Origin: Formosa sp.
Lineage (GTDB): Bacteria; Bacteroidota; Bacteroidia; Flavobacteriales; Flavobacteriaceae
Reading direction: 5' to 3'
NCBI GenBank assembly: GCA_018673215.1
Contig: JABHDE010000030.1
Coordinates: forward strand, 1 to 64,000
Length of the DNA stretch: 64,000 nucleotides
Position numbers and translations under genes: made by a program. The number at the start of each line of letters is the position of its first letter. Position 1 is the first letter of the stretch. Below are positions 40,612 through 50,729 of the stretch, piece after piece. Under the pieces are notes generated by a model that made no database searches, was not told the DNA's origin, and saw only the letters and a program-made list of their open reading frames with translations.

Positions 40612-41646
40612 CTATTTTATAAAACTTAGTTTACACAATTTCCCTTTTCCAGCTGTATAAGCCACGCTGTCGTTCAAAAATCTAATGGAATAAAAACCTT
40701 CATCGCTTAGCGAAACCCAAGTGTTTCCCCCATCATGACTGTAATCGACCCCTTCAAAACCCACTGCAACCAATCCCATTGCGTTACTGTTTGGAACATA
40801 TTGCACACAGCTCCGATATCCTGGACTTTGATCTTGCGCAACAAGCTCCCAAGTTTTGCCGCCATCGTTGGTGCGTATTTTATTTGAATGCTGACTTTTT
40901 GGTTTCGTATAATCCCCTCCGATAGCAAATCCATTTAAGGCATCGTAAAAATCAATAGAAAAAATTCCAGTCGTCTCCTCACCTTGAATTATAGGCGTTT
41001 CAAAAACTTCCCAATTGTAACCTTTATCTGGTGAATATAAAACACGACTCGAAAGCCCACCGGTAGCAATCCATGCTTCATCGCCTACAATAGCAATATT
41101 GGTATCGCTCGCAGCAAAAGCAGCTTCGCCTTGCACTGCTGGAGGCAGTGATTCACAAGCTATCTTTTTCCATGTAAGTCCACCATCTCTAGTAACCACT
41201 ACACTCATACATCCATCTGTAGGATCACCAATTGCAAGGCCTTCTTTTGAATTCCAAAAATGAAGGGCATCGTAAAAAGCAGCTGGGTGTGTTTCTTCAT
41301 ACACCAATTCCTTATCTTTAAATAGGTAGGCTGGACTGCCAATACTTAATGTAAAATAAGCATTCTCCAAAATGGCAGAAGAACGAAAATTTAGAGTATC
41401 TCCTGAAACTCTATCAATTAAAATTTGAGCTGATTTTGTGTCATAAGTATAAGTATCTCCAATTGATGACACAGCTTTTAGTGTATGTTTGTCAATTTCT
41501 AAAGCTCTAATATTGAGGAGAGAATCTTCAATAATAGATTTAATAATCACTTTAGAAAATGAGTTTGAAGCTGTATTTGAGGCTTGTTTACACCCTAAAA
41601 AAAAGAGGACTGTAATTCCGAATATAAGTGGATACTTCATGAACAT
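40612..41646 (-). CDS. Exported lipoprotein with BNR/YCF48-like beta-propeller repeats
   Basis: The product is 344 aa, or 342 from the second Met at 41640. The signal ends at a lipobox Cys (FFLGC). Repeated Asp-box-like motifs (TRDGGLTWKK, SPDKGYNWEV, TNDGGKTWEL, SHDGGNTWVS) form a predicted six- or seven-bladed propeller of the YCF48/sialidase-like type. No catalytic residues of sialidases are evident. It is probably a binding or assembly protein at the outer membrane. Confidence 0.78.
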   Translation of the reverse strand: MFMKYPLIFGITVLFFLGCKQASNTASNSFSKVIIKSIIEDSLLNIRALEIDKHTLKAVSSIGDTYTYDTKSAQILIDRVSGDTLNFRSSAILENAYFTLSIGSPAYLFKDKELVYEETHPAAFYDALHFWNSKEGLAIGDPTDGCMSVVVTRDGGLTWKKIACESLPPAVQGEAAFAASDTNIAIVGDEAWIATGGLSSRVLYSPDKGYNWEVFETPIIQGEETTGIFSIDFYDALNGFAIGGDYTKPKSQHSNKIRTNDGGKTWELVAQDQSPGYRSCVQYVPNSNAMGLVAVGFEGVDYSHDGGNTWVSLSDEGFYSIRFLNDSVAYTAGKGKLCKLSFIK

Positions 41647-41710
41647 TTAAAATTAAAAATAATGAAATCTCAATATACATATTATCTGTAATAATTAGCA
41701 TTATTAAACG

Positions 41711-41718
41711 TAACTTTG
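41711..41718 (+). promoter_or_regulatory. -7 promoter element of the RsmB-type methyltransferase gene
   Basis: TAACTTTG matches TAnnTTTG, 20 bases before the ATG at 41739. Confidence 0.55.
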
Positions 41719-41738
41719 CAGCCATAACTAATTTACTT

Positions 41739-42950
41739 ATGCGTTTACACAGAAACTTATGTTTTGCGGTCATTGATGGACTTCTACTCATTTTTAATGA
41801 AGGAGAATATGCTGATAAAGTCATTCAAAAATTATTAAAACGTGATAAACGTTGGGGAAGTCGCGACCGTGGCTTTGTTGCTGAAACGACCTATGACATT
41901 GTCCGATGGAAACGTTTGTATGCTGAAATTGCACAAATAAAAGAACCCTTTAGCAGAGATGATGCATGGCGATTGTTTGCCGTATGGGCAACACTAAAAG
42001 GAATTAAATTACCGGATTGGAAATATTTTGAAGGCACACCATCTCGTAAAATTAAAGGACGCTTTGACGAGCTTTCCAAAGACCGTAAATTTCGTGAATC
42101 TATACCCGATTGGATTGATGAATTGGGAGTTGAAGAATTGGGCGAAGCCAAATGGACCAAAGAAATGGCCATGCAAAATAAACAAGCCAATGTCATTTTA
42201 AGAACAAATACCTTAAAAACATCCAAAACAGATTTAAAGCTTAAACTAGAATCTGAAGGCATTGAAACCATCGAAATTGAAGGCTATCCATGCGCTCTTC
42301 AACTCAAAGAGCGCGCCAATGTATTTACAACTGAAGCATTTAAAGATGGCTGGTTTGAAGTTCAAGATGCGTCCTCACAATTAGTTGCTGACTTTTTAGA
42401 TGTAAAGCCAGGGATGAAAGTGGTAGACTGTTGTGCAGGTGCTGGCGGAAAAACCTTACACCTTTCTGCGTTGATGGAAAATAAAGGCTCCATCATAGCA
42501 ATGGATATTTACGAAAGCAAACTGAAAAAACTAAAAATTAGAGCCCGTCGAGATGGAGCACATAATATTGACATGAAAGTCATCGACTCCACAAAACCAA
42601 TCAAAAAATTATACGAAAAAGCAGATCGCTTATTGATTGATGCTCCATGTTCTGGTTTGGGCGTTCTTAGACGAAATCCAGATTCAAAATGGAAATTAGA
42701 ACCTGAATTTATTGAAAGGATACGTAAAACTCAACAAGACGTTTTGCAACAGTATTCAAAGATGGTAAAACCTTCTGGAAAAATGGTTTATGCCACCTGT
42801 TCGGTATTGCCATCCGAAAATGAAGCTCAAATTAAAACATTTTTAAAATCAGAATCTGGAAAAGATTTTACATTTATAAAAGATAGAAAAATACTAGCAC
42901 ACGAAACTGGATTTGATGGTTTTTACATGGCATTACTAGAAAAAAAATAA
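41739..42950 (+). CDS. RsmB/NOP-family RNA (cytosine-C5) methyltransferase
   Basis: The product is 403 aa. An N-terminal NusB-like helical region (about 10-130) is followed by the Rossmann methyltransferase core, with SAM loop VVDCCAGAGGKTLHL, DAPCSGLG (first catalytic Cys) and ATCSVLPSENE (second catalytic Cys). This two-Cys arrangement is diagnostic for m5C methyltransferases of the RsmB/NOP family. The probable target is 16S rRNA C967, though the exact site is not certain from sequence. Confidence 0.9.
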   Translation: MRLHRNLCFAVIDGLLLIFNEGEYADKVIQKLLKRDKRWGSRDRGFVAETTYDIVRWKRLYAEIAQIKEPFSRDDAWRLFAVWATLKGIKLPDWKYFEGTPSRKIKGRFDELSKDRKFRESIPDWIDELGVEELGEAKWTKEMAMQNKQANVILRTNTLKTSKTDLKLKLESEGIETIEIEGYPCALQLKERANVFTTEAFKDGWFEVQDASSQLVADFLDVKPGMKVVDCCAGAGGKTLHLSALMENKGSIIAMDIYESKLKKLKIRARRDGAHNIDMKVIDSTKPIKKLYEKADRLLIDAPCSGLGVLRRNPDSKWKLEPEFIERIRKTQQDVLQQYSKMVKPSGKMVYATCSVLPSENEAQIKTFLKSESGKDFTFIKDRKILAHETGFDGFYMALLEKK

Positions 42951-42977
42951 TTAAATTATTTATAAATTCAAGGTACT

Positions 42978-44840
42978 ATGAAGCATTTATACACGATAGC
43001 GCTTATTATTTCGAGTCTTTCTTACGGGCAAATTCCAACAAACTATTATGATTCTGCAAATGGTTTAACAGGCTACGCCTTGAAATCACAATTAAAAACA
43101 ATTACAACAAACGGACATCAATCTCGAACATTTGATCAATTATTTGATGGTGATGGCATAAGCGGATCTAACGGATATATTGATACGCACTCAGACACAG
43201 CAGTCACTTCAGGAAATAATTATGAAAATGATGGAACTATTTTGGATATGTATTCTGAAAATCCTTCTGGAACTGACCCTTATAACTATACACATGGAAA
43301 TAACCAATGTGGAAATCAAAGCTCCGAAGGGGATTGTTATAACAGAGAACACCTCATTCCGCAATCCTCTTTTAACAGTGCTTTTCCTATGCAAAGTGAT
43401 ATTCATACTGTCATTCCATCAGATGGGCGAGTCAATAACTTTAGAGGTTCGCTCGTTTTTGGAACTGTCAGCTCTCCAAATTGGACTTCATTAAATGGTT
43501 CAAAAAGAGGAACTAGTGCTATGTCTGGCTATTCAGGAATTGTATTTGAACCCATAGATGAATTTAAAGGCGATATTGCAAGAGCACTGCTCTACTTTGC
43601 TGTACGCTACGAAAATACGGTCGATGGCTACACAAGTTTTGAAATGTTTGATGGTTCTAATGATGCCGTCTTTTTTCCTTGGGCTATAGAGCTTTTATTA
43701 GACTGGCATAATAACATCGATCCTGTGGACCAACGCGAACGCGACCGAAATAATGCGGCCTACAACTTTCAAAACAATGCAAATCCATTTGTAGATCACC
43801 CAGAATATGCCTCTATGATTTGGAACCCTGTTACGGATACAGAAGCACCAACAGCGGCGACAAACCTTGTCGCCTCCAATCCAACAGTAAATTCCATTGA
43901 TTTAAACTGGACGGCCGGAACAGACAATGTAGCTGTAACTTCTTATGATGTTTATGTCGATGGTACAAATACAACAAGTACTGCAAACACCTCGATCACA
44001 ATCACTGGTTTGGCCGCAAATACAGAATTCTGTTTTACCGTTTTTGCAAGAGATTCAGCACTCAATACTGCACCGAGTAGCAACCAAAGCTGTGAAACAA
44101 CCAATCAAGGAACTTCAATCCCAAATGAAATTTTTATTTCGGAATATGTTGAAGGCAGCAGTAATAATAAAGCTATAGAAATTGCAAATTTTACTGGCAA
44201 TTCAATAAACCTTAGCTCATACACAATTGCAAGAGATGTAAATAGCAATGGAGCTTATGGCGCCGGATTGCAATTAACAGGCACCCTTGCCAACGGAAAC
44301 GTGCACGTTATTTCAAGAGGTAATGCTTCGGCTGCAATAATTGCTCTTGCAGACCAACTTTCTAGCGGAGACGCCATGTCCTTTAATGGCGATGACCCTG
44401 TAGGGCTTTTTAAAAATGGAGTACTCATAGATATCTTTGGAAACTTTGGAGGGACAAATGAATTTTCGAACGCAACATACAGAAGAAAGCAATCCGTGAT
44501 CAATCCAACAACTGTATTTGATTTAGCTGGCGAATGGGATGCCTACCCTCAAGACAATATAGACGACTTGGGGTCGCACTCAACAACTTTTGGCGTCAAC
44601 AACATCGAAGAAAATAGCTTTTCATTCTTTCCAAACCCTGTCAAATCAAATCAAGTTTTTTTCAAATCCACATCCGTAATAAAAGTTGAAATTTACGCCA
44701 TTACGGGAGAACTAGTCATAAGTACAGTTCTAGAAAAACACTCAAAATCGCTTGATATTTCGGCTTTAAATTCAGGTTTATACATTGTGAAAATGTCAAA
44801 TGATTTTGGGGTTCAGGTAAAAAAATTAATCCGTCAATAA
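42978..44840 (+). CDS. Secreted endonuclease I-family nuclease with FN3, lamin-tail and T9SS sorting domains
   Basis: The product is 620 aa. In order: signal peptide (about 1-18); endonuclease I domain (about 20-275) with the catalytic CYNREHLIPQSSF and NNFRGSLVFG; fibronectin type III (about 283-370); lamin-tail-like beta domain (about 380-540, beginning IFISEYVEGSSNNKAIEIAN); and a T9SS type A sorting domain (about 545-620, FFPNPVKSNQ through NSGLYIVKM). It should be exported across the outer membrane to degrade extracellular DNA or RNA, as a nutrient or biofilm nuclease. Confidence 0.93.
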   Translation: MKHLYTIALIISSLSYGQIPTNYYDSANGLTGYALKSQLKTITTNGHQSRTFDQLFDGDGISGSNGYIDTHSDTAVTSGNNYENDGTILDMYSENPSGTDPYNYTHGNNQCGNQSSEGDCYNREHLIPQSSFNSAFPMQSDIHTVIPSDGRVNNFRGSLVFGTVSSPNWTSLNGSKRGTSAMSGYSGIVFEPIDEFKGDIARALLYFAVRYENTVDGYTSFEMFDGSNDAVFFPWAIELLLDWHNNIDPVDQRERDRNNAAYNFQNNANPFVDHPEYASMIWNPVTDTEAPTAATNLVASNPTVNSIDLNWTAGTDNVAVTSYDVYVDGTNTTSTANTSITITGLAANTEFCFTVFARDSALNTAPSSNQSCETTNQGTSIPNEIFISEYVEGSSNNKAIEIANFTGNSINLSSYTIARDVNSNGAYGAGLQLTGTLANGNVHVISRGNASAAIIALADQLSSGDAMSFNGDDPVGLFKNGVLIDIFGNFGGTNEFSNATYRRKQSVINPTTVFDLAGEWDAYPQDNIDDLGSHSTTFGVNNIEENSFSFFPNPVKSNQVFFKSTSVIKVEIYAITGELVISTVLEKHSKSLDISALNSGLYIVKMSNDFGVQVKKLIRQ

Positions 44841-44947
44841 GAAACCAAAATTTTAAGTTTTAGAACTTCTATTTATAGATGTTCAAAACTGGTGAATAAC
44901 TCCGTAAATTAGGAAATAAAATCATTCAAAAATGTTCTTAAAATCAT

Positions 44948-44955
44948 TAAATTTG
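44948..44955 (+). promoter_or_regulatory. -7 promoter element of purL
   Basis: TAAATTTG matches TAnnTTTG, 30 bases before the ATG at 44986. I find no purine-riboswitch-like fold in the 145 bases before purL. Confidence 0.5.
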
Positions 44956-44985
44956 TAGGATCGAATAATATCCAAAACAAAACGA

Positions 44986-47900
44986 ATGATTCATTTCTTT
45001 GGAACTCCTGAAGTAAAAGTGTTCGCAGTTCAATCTGACAACGATTTAACTCCTGAAACCATCGCTAAACTACAATGGCTTTTTGGCGACCTACCAAAAA
45101 TAGAACACACAACGCTTAATTCACATTTTATAGGTCCACGAGCAGCGATGATTACGCCTTGGAGCACAAATGCTGTCGAGATAACCCAAAACATGGGAAT
45201 TCCAGGCATTATTCGAATAGAAGAATTTAAGGCTATCAAAAGTGATTTTTCTGACTTTGATCCTATGATCTCTGAAAAATTTAAAGGCTTACACCAACAA
45301 AGTTTTGAAATTGATATCACTCCAGACCCCATCTTAAACATTACAGATATTTCTGCTTATAACCAACAAGAAGGATTGTCTTTAAATGACGATGAAGTTG
45401 CATACCTTAATCAGGTCAGTGAAAAAATTGGACGTCCCCTCACCGACTCGGAAGTTTTTGGGTTTTCGCAAGTCAATTCAGAGCATTGTCGTCATAAAAT
45501 ATTTAACGGCACCTTTATTATCGATGGAAAAGAAAAACCAACATCCCTTTTTAAACTCATAAAAGAAACCTCCAAACAACATCCAAATAGCATTGTATCT
45601 GCGTACAAAGACAACGTTGCGTTTATCAAAGGCCCTGTAGTAGAACAATTTGCGCCTAAAAGTGCTGATAAACCTGATTTTTATACCACTGAAGACTTTG
45701 AATCTGTAATTTCTATCAAAGCTGAGACCCATAACTTTCCAACCACTGTAGAGCCTTTTAATGGAGCTGCAACAGGGTCTGGAGGAGAGATTAGAGACCG
45801 ACTCGCGGGTGGAAAAGGATCGCTACCGTTAGCAGGAACAGCAGTTTACATGACCTCATACTCGAGATTAAACGAAAATAGACCTTGGGAAGCTGGGTTT
45901 AAAGAACGGGATTGGCTCTACCAAACACCCATGGATATTTTAATCAAAGCGTCCAACGGAGCTTCCGATTTTGGAAATAAATTTGGACAACCTCTTATTT
46001 GTGGATCTGTACTCACCTTTGAGCACCAAGAAGACGCCCAACGTTTAGGCTTTGATAAAGTTATTATGCAAGCTGGAGGGATTGGATATGGAAAAGCCAA
46101 TCAGGCACTCAAAGATACCCCAGAAAAAAATGATAAAATAGTCATTCTTGGAGGAGAAAATTATCGCATTGGAATGGGGGGCGCTGCTGTCTCCTCAGCA
46201 GATACAGGAGCCTTGTCTAGTGGAATTGAATTAAACGCAGTTCAACGTTCCAACCCAGAAATGCAAAAACGAGCTGCAAATGCCGTTCGAGGTATGGTTG
46301 AAAGTCCCGAAAATTTTATTGTTTCTATTCACGATCACGGAGCGGGTGGGCACTTAAATTGCTTGTCAGAATTGGTCGAAGATACTGGTGGACATATCGA
46401 TTTAGACCAACTTCCAGTTGGGGACCCTACCCTATCAAATAAAGAATTAATCGGCAACGAATCTCAAGAGCGTATGGGTCTTGTGATTGCTGAAAAACAT
46501 ATTGATACCTTACAAAGAATTGCCGATAGAGAACGTTCTCCTATGTATACTGTAGGTACTGTTACAGGAGACCATCGTTTTGTATTTGAATCAAAATCTA
46601 CAGGAAATAAACCCATGGATTTTAATTTAGAAGACATGTTTGGAAGCTCTCCTAAAACCATTTTAGAGGATCAAACAATTGTCAGAAATTATAAACCTAT
46701 CTCCTACGACAGTAGTTTATTTCAAACCTATCTTCAAGATGTTTTAAAACTTGAATCCGTTGGCTGTAAAGATTGGCTCACCAATAAAGTGGACCGTTGT
46801 GTGGGTGGAAAAGTGGCTAAACAACAGTGTGTTGGCCCTTTACAACTCCCACTCAATAATGTAGGTGTAATGGCCTTGGATTATTCAAGTCAAGAGGGAA
46901 TTGCGACTTCTATTGGACATGCGCCTATAGCTGCTCTTATAGATCCCAAAGCGGGAAGTCGTACTGCCATTACAGAAGCGCTTACCAATATTATTTGGGC
47001 GCCGTTAAAAGACGGTTTGAAAAGTGTATCACTATCAGCCAACTGGATGTGGCCTTGTAAAAATGAAGGAGAAGATGCACGCTTGTACAGTGCGGTGGAA
47101 GCCATTTCTGAGTTTGCAATTGACCTTGGTATCAATGTTCCTACCGGAAAAGATTCGCTGTCAATGAAGCAAAAGTATCCTGAGGGTGATGTGATATCTC
47201 CAGGAACGGTCATTATCACAGCAGCAGGGAATTGTAATGCAATTTCTAAAGTTGTGGAGCCCTTATTCAAGCCGAAAGCAGGTCCTATTTATTACATCAA
47301 TATTTCGCAAGATGATTTTAAATTAGGAGGCAGTGCTTTTGGACAAGTTCTAAATTCGATTGGATCAGAGACTCCAAAAGTTCAAAGTGCTTCTTATGTG
47401 AAATCCGTATTTAATACGCTTCAAAAATTGATTCAAAACAATAAAATTGTAGCGGGTCATGACGTTGCTTCTGGTGGATTGATTACTACACTACTAGAAT
47501 TGTGTTTTTCGGACACTAATTTAGGAGCCGATTTAGATTTGAACAGCCTTAAAGAAGCAGACAGTATCAAACTCTTATTCTCTGAAAATTCAGGGATTGT
47601 ATTTCAGGCAACAGATGATTCTGTAGCAGTTGAACTGTCAAAAGCGTCTGTTGCATTTCATGAACTTGGAACCGTGACAAATCAGCCGGTTTTAAACATT
47701 AAAAATGCAAGTGATAATCTATCTTTAGATATTCATGAATTAAGAGATACCTGGTATCAAACATCGTTTTTACTCGATCAAAAACAAACCGCTAATGGAT
47801 TGGCAAAAGAGCGATATGAGAATTATAAAAACCAACCCCTCAGCTATAAATTCCCAGAACATTTTACAGGAAAATTCCCTAAAATTCATCTAGAAAACAG

Positions 47901-48663
47901 ACCAAAAGCTGCTATTATTAGAGAGAAAGGGAGTAATTCTGAAAGAGAAATGGCAAATGCCATGTATTTAGCTGGCTTTGACGTCAAAGATGTTCATATG
48001 ACGGATTTGATTTCTGGACGTGAAAATTTGGAAGATATTCAGTTTATTGGAGCTGTTGGTGGATTTAGTAACAGTGATGTACTAGGATCTGCAAAAGGAT
48101 GGGCAGGTGCGTTCAAATACAATGAAAAAGCCAAGACCGCTTTGAAAAATTTCTTTGAGCGAGCTGATACATTGTCTGTAGGAATCTGTAATGGATGTCA
48201 ACTTTGGATGGAATTAGATTTGATCAACCCAGATCATTCCAAACACGGAAAAATGACGTACAATGATTCTCAAAAACACGAAAGTGCGTTTACATCTGTC
48301 ACCATTCAGAAAAATAATTCAGTAATGCTCTCTTCACTAGAAGGCAGTACATTAGGCGTTTGGATTTCACATGGAGAAGGGAAATTTAAATTGCCTTACG
48401 AAGAATCAAAGTACCATATTGTCGGTAAATATGCTTTTGATGCTTATCCACACAATCCAAATGGATCTGATTTTAATACGGCTATGATGTGTGATGCGAC
48501 AGGTCGTCACTTGGTCACAATGCCACATATTGAGCGTTCGACCTTTCAATGGAACTGGGCACATTACCCTGAAAACAGATCCGATGAAGTTTCGCCTTGG
48601 TTAGAAGGATTTGTGAATGCAAGACGTTGGTTAGAGGATTTGAAAGGAAGTATTTATTTTTAA
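44986..48663 (+). CDS. purL: Phosphoribosylformylglycinamidine synthase, single-chain (large PurL)
   Basis: The enzyme converts FGAR, ATP and glutamine to FGAM in purine synthesis. The 1225 aa are the fused long form: synthetase halves (QVNSEHCRHKIFNG, IKAETHNFPTTVEPFNGAATGSGGE read in parts, and VPTGKDSLSMKQ) and a C-terminal glutamine amidotransferase. The amidotransferase nucleophile Cys is in VGICNGCQLW, and its His/Glu pair lies near the end (TMPHIERSTFQWNW). The small purS/purQ type is therefore not used. It is monocistronic as far as can be seen. Confidence 0.97.
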   Translation: MIHFFGTPEVKVFAVQSDNDLTPETIAKLQWLFGDLPKIEHTTLNSHFIGPRAAMITPWSTNAVEITQNMGIPGIIRIEEFKAIKSDFSDFDPMISEKFKGLHQQSFEIDITPDPILNITDISAYNQQEGLSLNDDEVAYLNQVSEKIGRPLTDSEVFGFSQVNSEHCRHKIFNGTFIIDGKEKPTSLFKLIKETSKQHPNSIVSAYKDNVAFIKGPVVEQFAPKSADKPDFYTTEDFESVISIKAETHNFPTTVEPFNGAATGSGGEIRDRLAGGKGSLPLAGTAVYMTSYSRLNENRPWEAGFKERDWLYQTPMDILIKASNGASDFGNKFGQPLICGSVLTFEHQEDAQRLGFDKVIMQAGGIGYGKANQALKDTPEKNDKIVILGGENYRIGMGGAAVSSADTGALSSGIELNAVQRSNPEMQKRAANAVRGMVESPENFIVSIHDHGAGGHLNCLSELVEDTGGHIDLDQLPVGDPTLSNKELIGNESQERMGLVIAEKHIDTLQRIADRERSPMYTVGTVTGDHRFVFESKSTGNKPMDFNLEDMFGSSPKTILEDQTIVRNYKPISYDSSLFQTYLQDVLKLESVGCKDWLTNKVDRCVGGKVAKQQCVGPLQLPLNNVGVMALDYSSQEGIATSIGHAPIAALIDPKAGSRTAITEALTNIIWAPLKDGLKSVSLSANWMWPCKNEGEDARLYSAVEAISEFAIDLGINVPTGKDSLSMKQKYPEGDVISPGTVIITAAGNCNAISKVVEPLFKPKAGPIYYINISQDDFKLGGSAFGQVLNSIGSETPKVQSASYVKSVFNTLQKLIQNNKIVAGHDVASGGLITTLLELCFSDTNLGADLDLNSLKEADSIKLLFSENSGIVFQATDDSVAVELSKASVAFHELGTVTNQPVLNIKNASDNLSLDIHELRDTWYQTSFLLDQKQTANGLAKERYENYKNQPLSYKFPEHFTGKFPKIHLENRPKAAIIREKGSNSEREMANAMYLAGFDVKDVHMTDLISGRENLEDIQFIGAVGGFSNSDVLGSAKGWAGAFKYNEKAKTALKNFFERADTLSVGICNGCQLWMELDLINPDHSKHGKMTYNDSQKHESAFTSVTIQKNNSVMLSSLEGSTLGVWISHGEGKFKLPYEESKYHIVGKYAFDAYPHNPNGSDFNTAMMCDATGRHLVTMPHIERSTFQWNWAHYPENRSDEVSPWLEGFVNARRWLEDLKGSIYF

Positions 48664-48728
48664 AGATTCAAATTTGATACTCTTTTAAAAATTAGTACTT
48701 TGCATGCTCACAATCTTATTATAATTCG

Positions 48729-50504
48729 ATGAAACCAATTACGCGACTTTTCGACTTTGCATATTATCAATTAGAAACTCATAATTTAGACGCCGCTTTG
48801 GTATCAAAGAAAAATGGAGAATGGATAAAAACATCTTCAAAGGAATATCTAGAAAAAGCAAATGCACTGAGTAGAGCCTTGCTTAAAATGGGAGTTCAAA
48901 AAAATGATAAGATCGCAGTCATTTCGACTACCAACCGAACTGAGTGGTGTATAGTAGATATTGGAGTCCTTCAAATAGGTGCGCAAAACATCCCTATTTA
49001 TCCAACAATTTCTTCAGATGATTATGAGTATGTTTTAAACCATAGTGAAGCCGTCTATTGTTTTGTATCCGATGAAGAGGTTTATAATAAAGTCCTTAAA
49101 GTAAAAGACAATACCAAGCTTAAAAATGTTTTTAGTTTTGATGCGATTGAAGGTTGTGAAAATTACACAAACTTATTTGAACTTGGCGCTGATCAAAACA
49201 CACAACCCGATGTTGAAAAAAGAAAATCGGAAGTTGTCCCTGAAGATTTAGCAACGATTATCTATACTTCTGGAACCACTGGAAAACCAAAAGGGGTTAT
49301 GTTGACTCATTACAACGTGGTAGAAAATATTTTGGCAAGTATGCCTAGGCTTCCTTTGATGGAAGGGACGACTAGAGTTCTTAGTTTCTTACCCCTCTGT
49401 CATATTTTTGAACGCGTTTTAATTTACATATACCAACATGCTGGCATCAGTATTTATTTTGCAGAAAGTATAGAGAAAATCGGTGAAAATGCTCAGGAGA
49501 TTAAACCCAACCTTATGAGTGTAGTGCCACGCTTGTTAGAGAAAGTGTTTAATAAAATAAATGCCAAAGGAAGCGAGTTGACAGGAATTAAAAGGGCCTT
49601 ATTTTTCTGGGCTATTGGACTTGGTGAGAAATACGAACCTTACAAAGCCAATGGGTTTTGGTATGAGTTTCAATTAAAAATCGCTCGTAAATTAATTTTT
49701 AGTAAATGGAAAGCCGCCCTTGGAGGTGAGTTACATACTATGGTTTCAGGAAGTGCAGCTCTGCACCCTCGGTTGTCTCGAATTTTTTGTGCCTCTGGGA
49801 TGATGATTATGGAAGGTTATGGGCTTACAGAGACGTCTCCAGTTGTTTCAGTAGGAATGCATGCAAATCATCATTTTAAAATTGGAACGGTTGGAAAACC
49901 CATTTCTAATGTGGAAGTGAAAATTGCTGAGGATGGCGAAATTCTTGTCAAAGGACCTAATATTATGAAAGGTTACTTTAAAGATCCTAAGAAAACAGCT
50001 GAAGTGATGAGCGGCGACTATTTCCATACAGGGGATAAAGGAGAAATTGATTCGGATGGATTTCTTAAAATTACCGGACGTAAAAAAGAGATGTTTAAAA
50101 CCTCAGGGGGGAAATACATTATCCCAACCCTTATTGAAAATGACTTGAAAGAATCTAATTTTATCGAGCAAGTAATGGTTATTGGTGAAAATCAAAAAAT
50201 GCCTGCCGCTTTAATTCAACTTAATTTTGAGTTTATTAAAGAGTGGATAGACCGCAAAAAATTAGATATAGACAAAACTCCTGAAGCCATTTGTGCTTCA
50301 AAACTTATTGTTGAACGCATCCAAAAAGAAGTGGATAAATCCAACAAAGGTTTTGGGAATTGGGAACAAATCAAACGCTTTGAACTTACTCCAGATGTTT
50401 GGAGTATTGAAGGTGGACACCTTACCCCTACCATGAAAATGAAGCGTAGTGTTATTTTTGACCTGTATAAAGATTTGGCTGAGAAAATATATACAGACGC
50501 CTAA
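48729..50504 (+). CDS. Long-chain acyl-CoA synthetase (AMP-forming)
   Basis: The enzyme activates fatty acids to acyl-CoA via an acyl-adenylate. The product is 591 aa. The P-loop is IIYTSGTTGKPKGVMLTHYNV, the adenylate-binding element is MEGYGLTETSPV, the hinge region is YFHTGDKGEID, and the C-terminal Lys region is GRKKEMFKTSGGKYI. It matches the FadD/FAA1-like group in Bacteroidota. It lies 225 bases upstream of the marR-led beta-oxidation genes on the same strand and probably supplies their substrate, though it has a separate transcript. Confidence 0.94.
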   Translation: MKPITRLFDFAYYQLETHNLDAALVSKKNGEWIKTSSKEYLEKANALSRALLKMGVQKNDKIAVISTTNRTEWCIVDIGVLQIGAQNIPIYPTISSDDYEYVLNHSEAVYCFVSDEEVYNKVLKVKDNTKLKNVFSFDAIEGCENYTNLFELGADQNTQPDVEKRKSEVVPEDLATIIYTSGTTGKPKGVMLTHYNVVENILASMPRLPLMEGTTRVLSFLPLCHIFERVLIYIYQHAGISIYFAESIEKIGENAQEIKPNLMSVVPRLLEKVFNKINAKGSELTGIKRALFFWAIGLGEKYEPYKANGFWYEFQLKIARKLIFSKWKAALGGELHTMVSGSAALHPRLSRIFCASGMMIMEGYGLTETSPVVSVGMHANHHFKIGTVGKPISNVEVKIAEDGEILVKGPNIMKGYFKDPKKTAEVMSGDYFHTGDKGEIDSDGFLKITGRKKEMFKTSGGKYIIPTLIENDLKESNFIEQVMVIGENQKMPAALIQLNFEFIKEWIDRKKLDIDKTPEAICASKLIVERIQKEVDKSNKGFGNWEQIKRFELTPDVWSIEGGHLTPTMKMKRSVIFDLYKDLAEKIYTDA

Positions 50505-50648
50505 ACACATTTTACATTTTATTTTAGCTTCTTTTTTTTAATAACTAGTACGAACTTTTGGTCGCTTAAAAACCTCAATCGCAGCGGAATCATGTATCCT
50601 CAATTTCGCTGTTCCTTCTATAACACCCTTTCTAAAGACAAATAATAC

Positions 50649-50708
50649 TATGCATGCATAACTTTTTTAGTTTTTACTATGCATGCATAATATATTTTGC
50701 TATCTTTG
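50649..50708 (+). promoter_or_regulatory. marR promoter with two identical 12-bp palindromic operators
   Basis: TATGCATGCATA, a perfect inverted repeat, occurs at 50649-50660 and 50678-50689, 29 bases apart centre to centre. Each sits within a longer direct repeat ACTATGCATGCATAA. The -7 box TATCTTTG is at 50701-50708, so the second palindrome covers the -33 region. A MarR dimer bound there would block RNA polymerase. The obvious ligand class for release is an acyl-CoA or fatty acid, by analogy with other fatty-acid-responsive regulators. Confidence 0.65.
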
Positions 50709-50729
50709 AAACTAGATATTAGAAAACAG

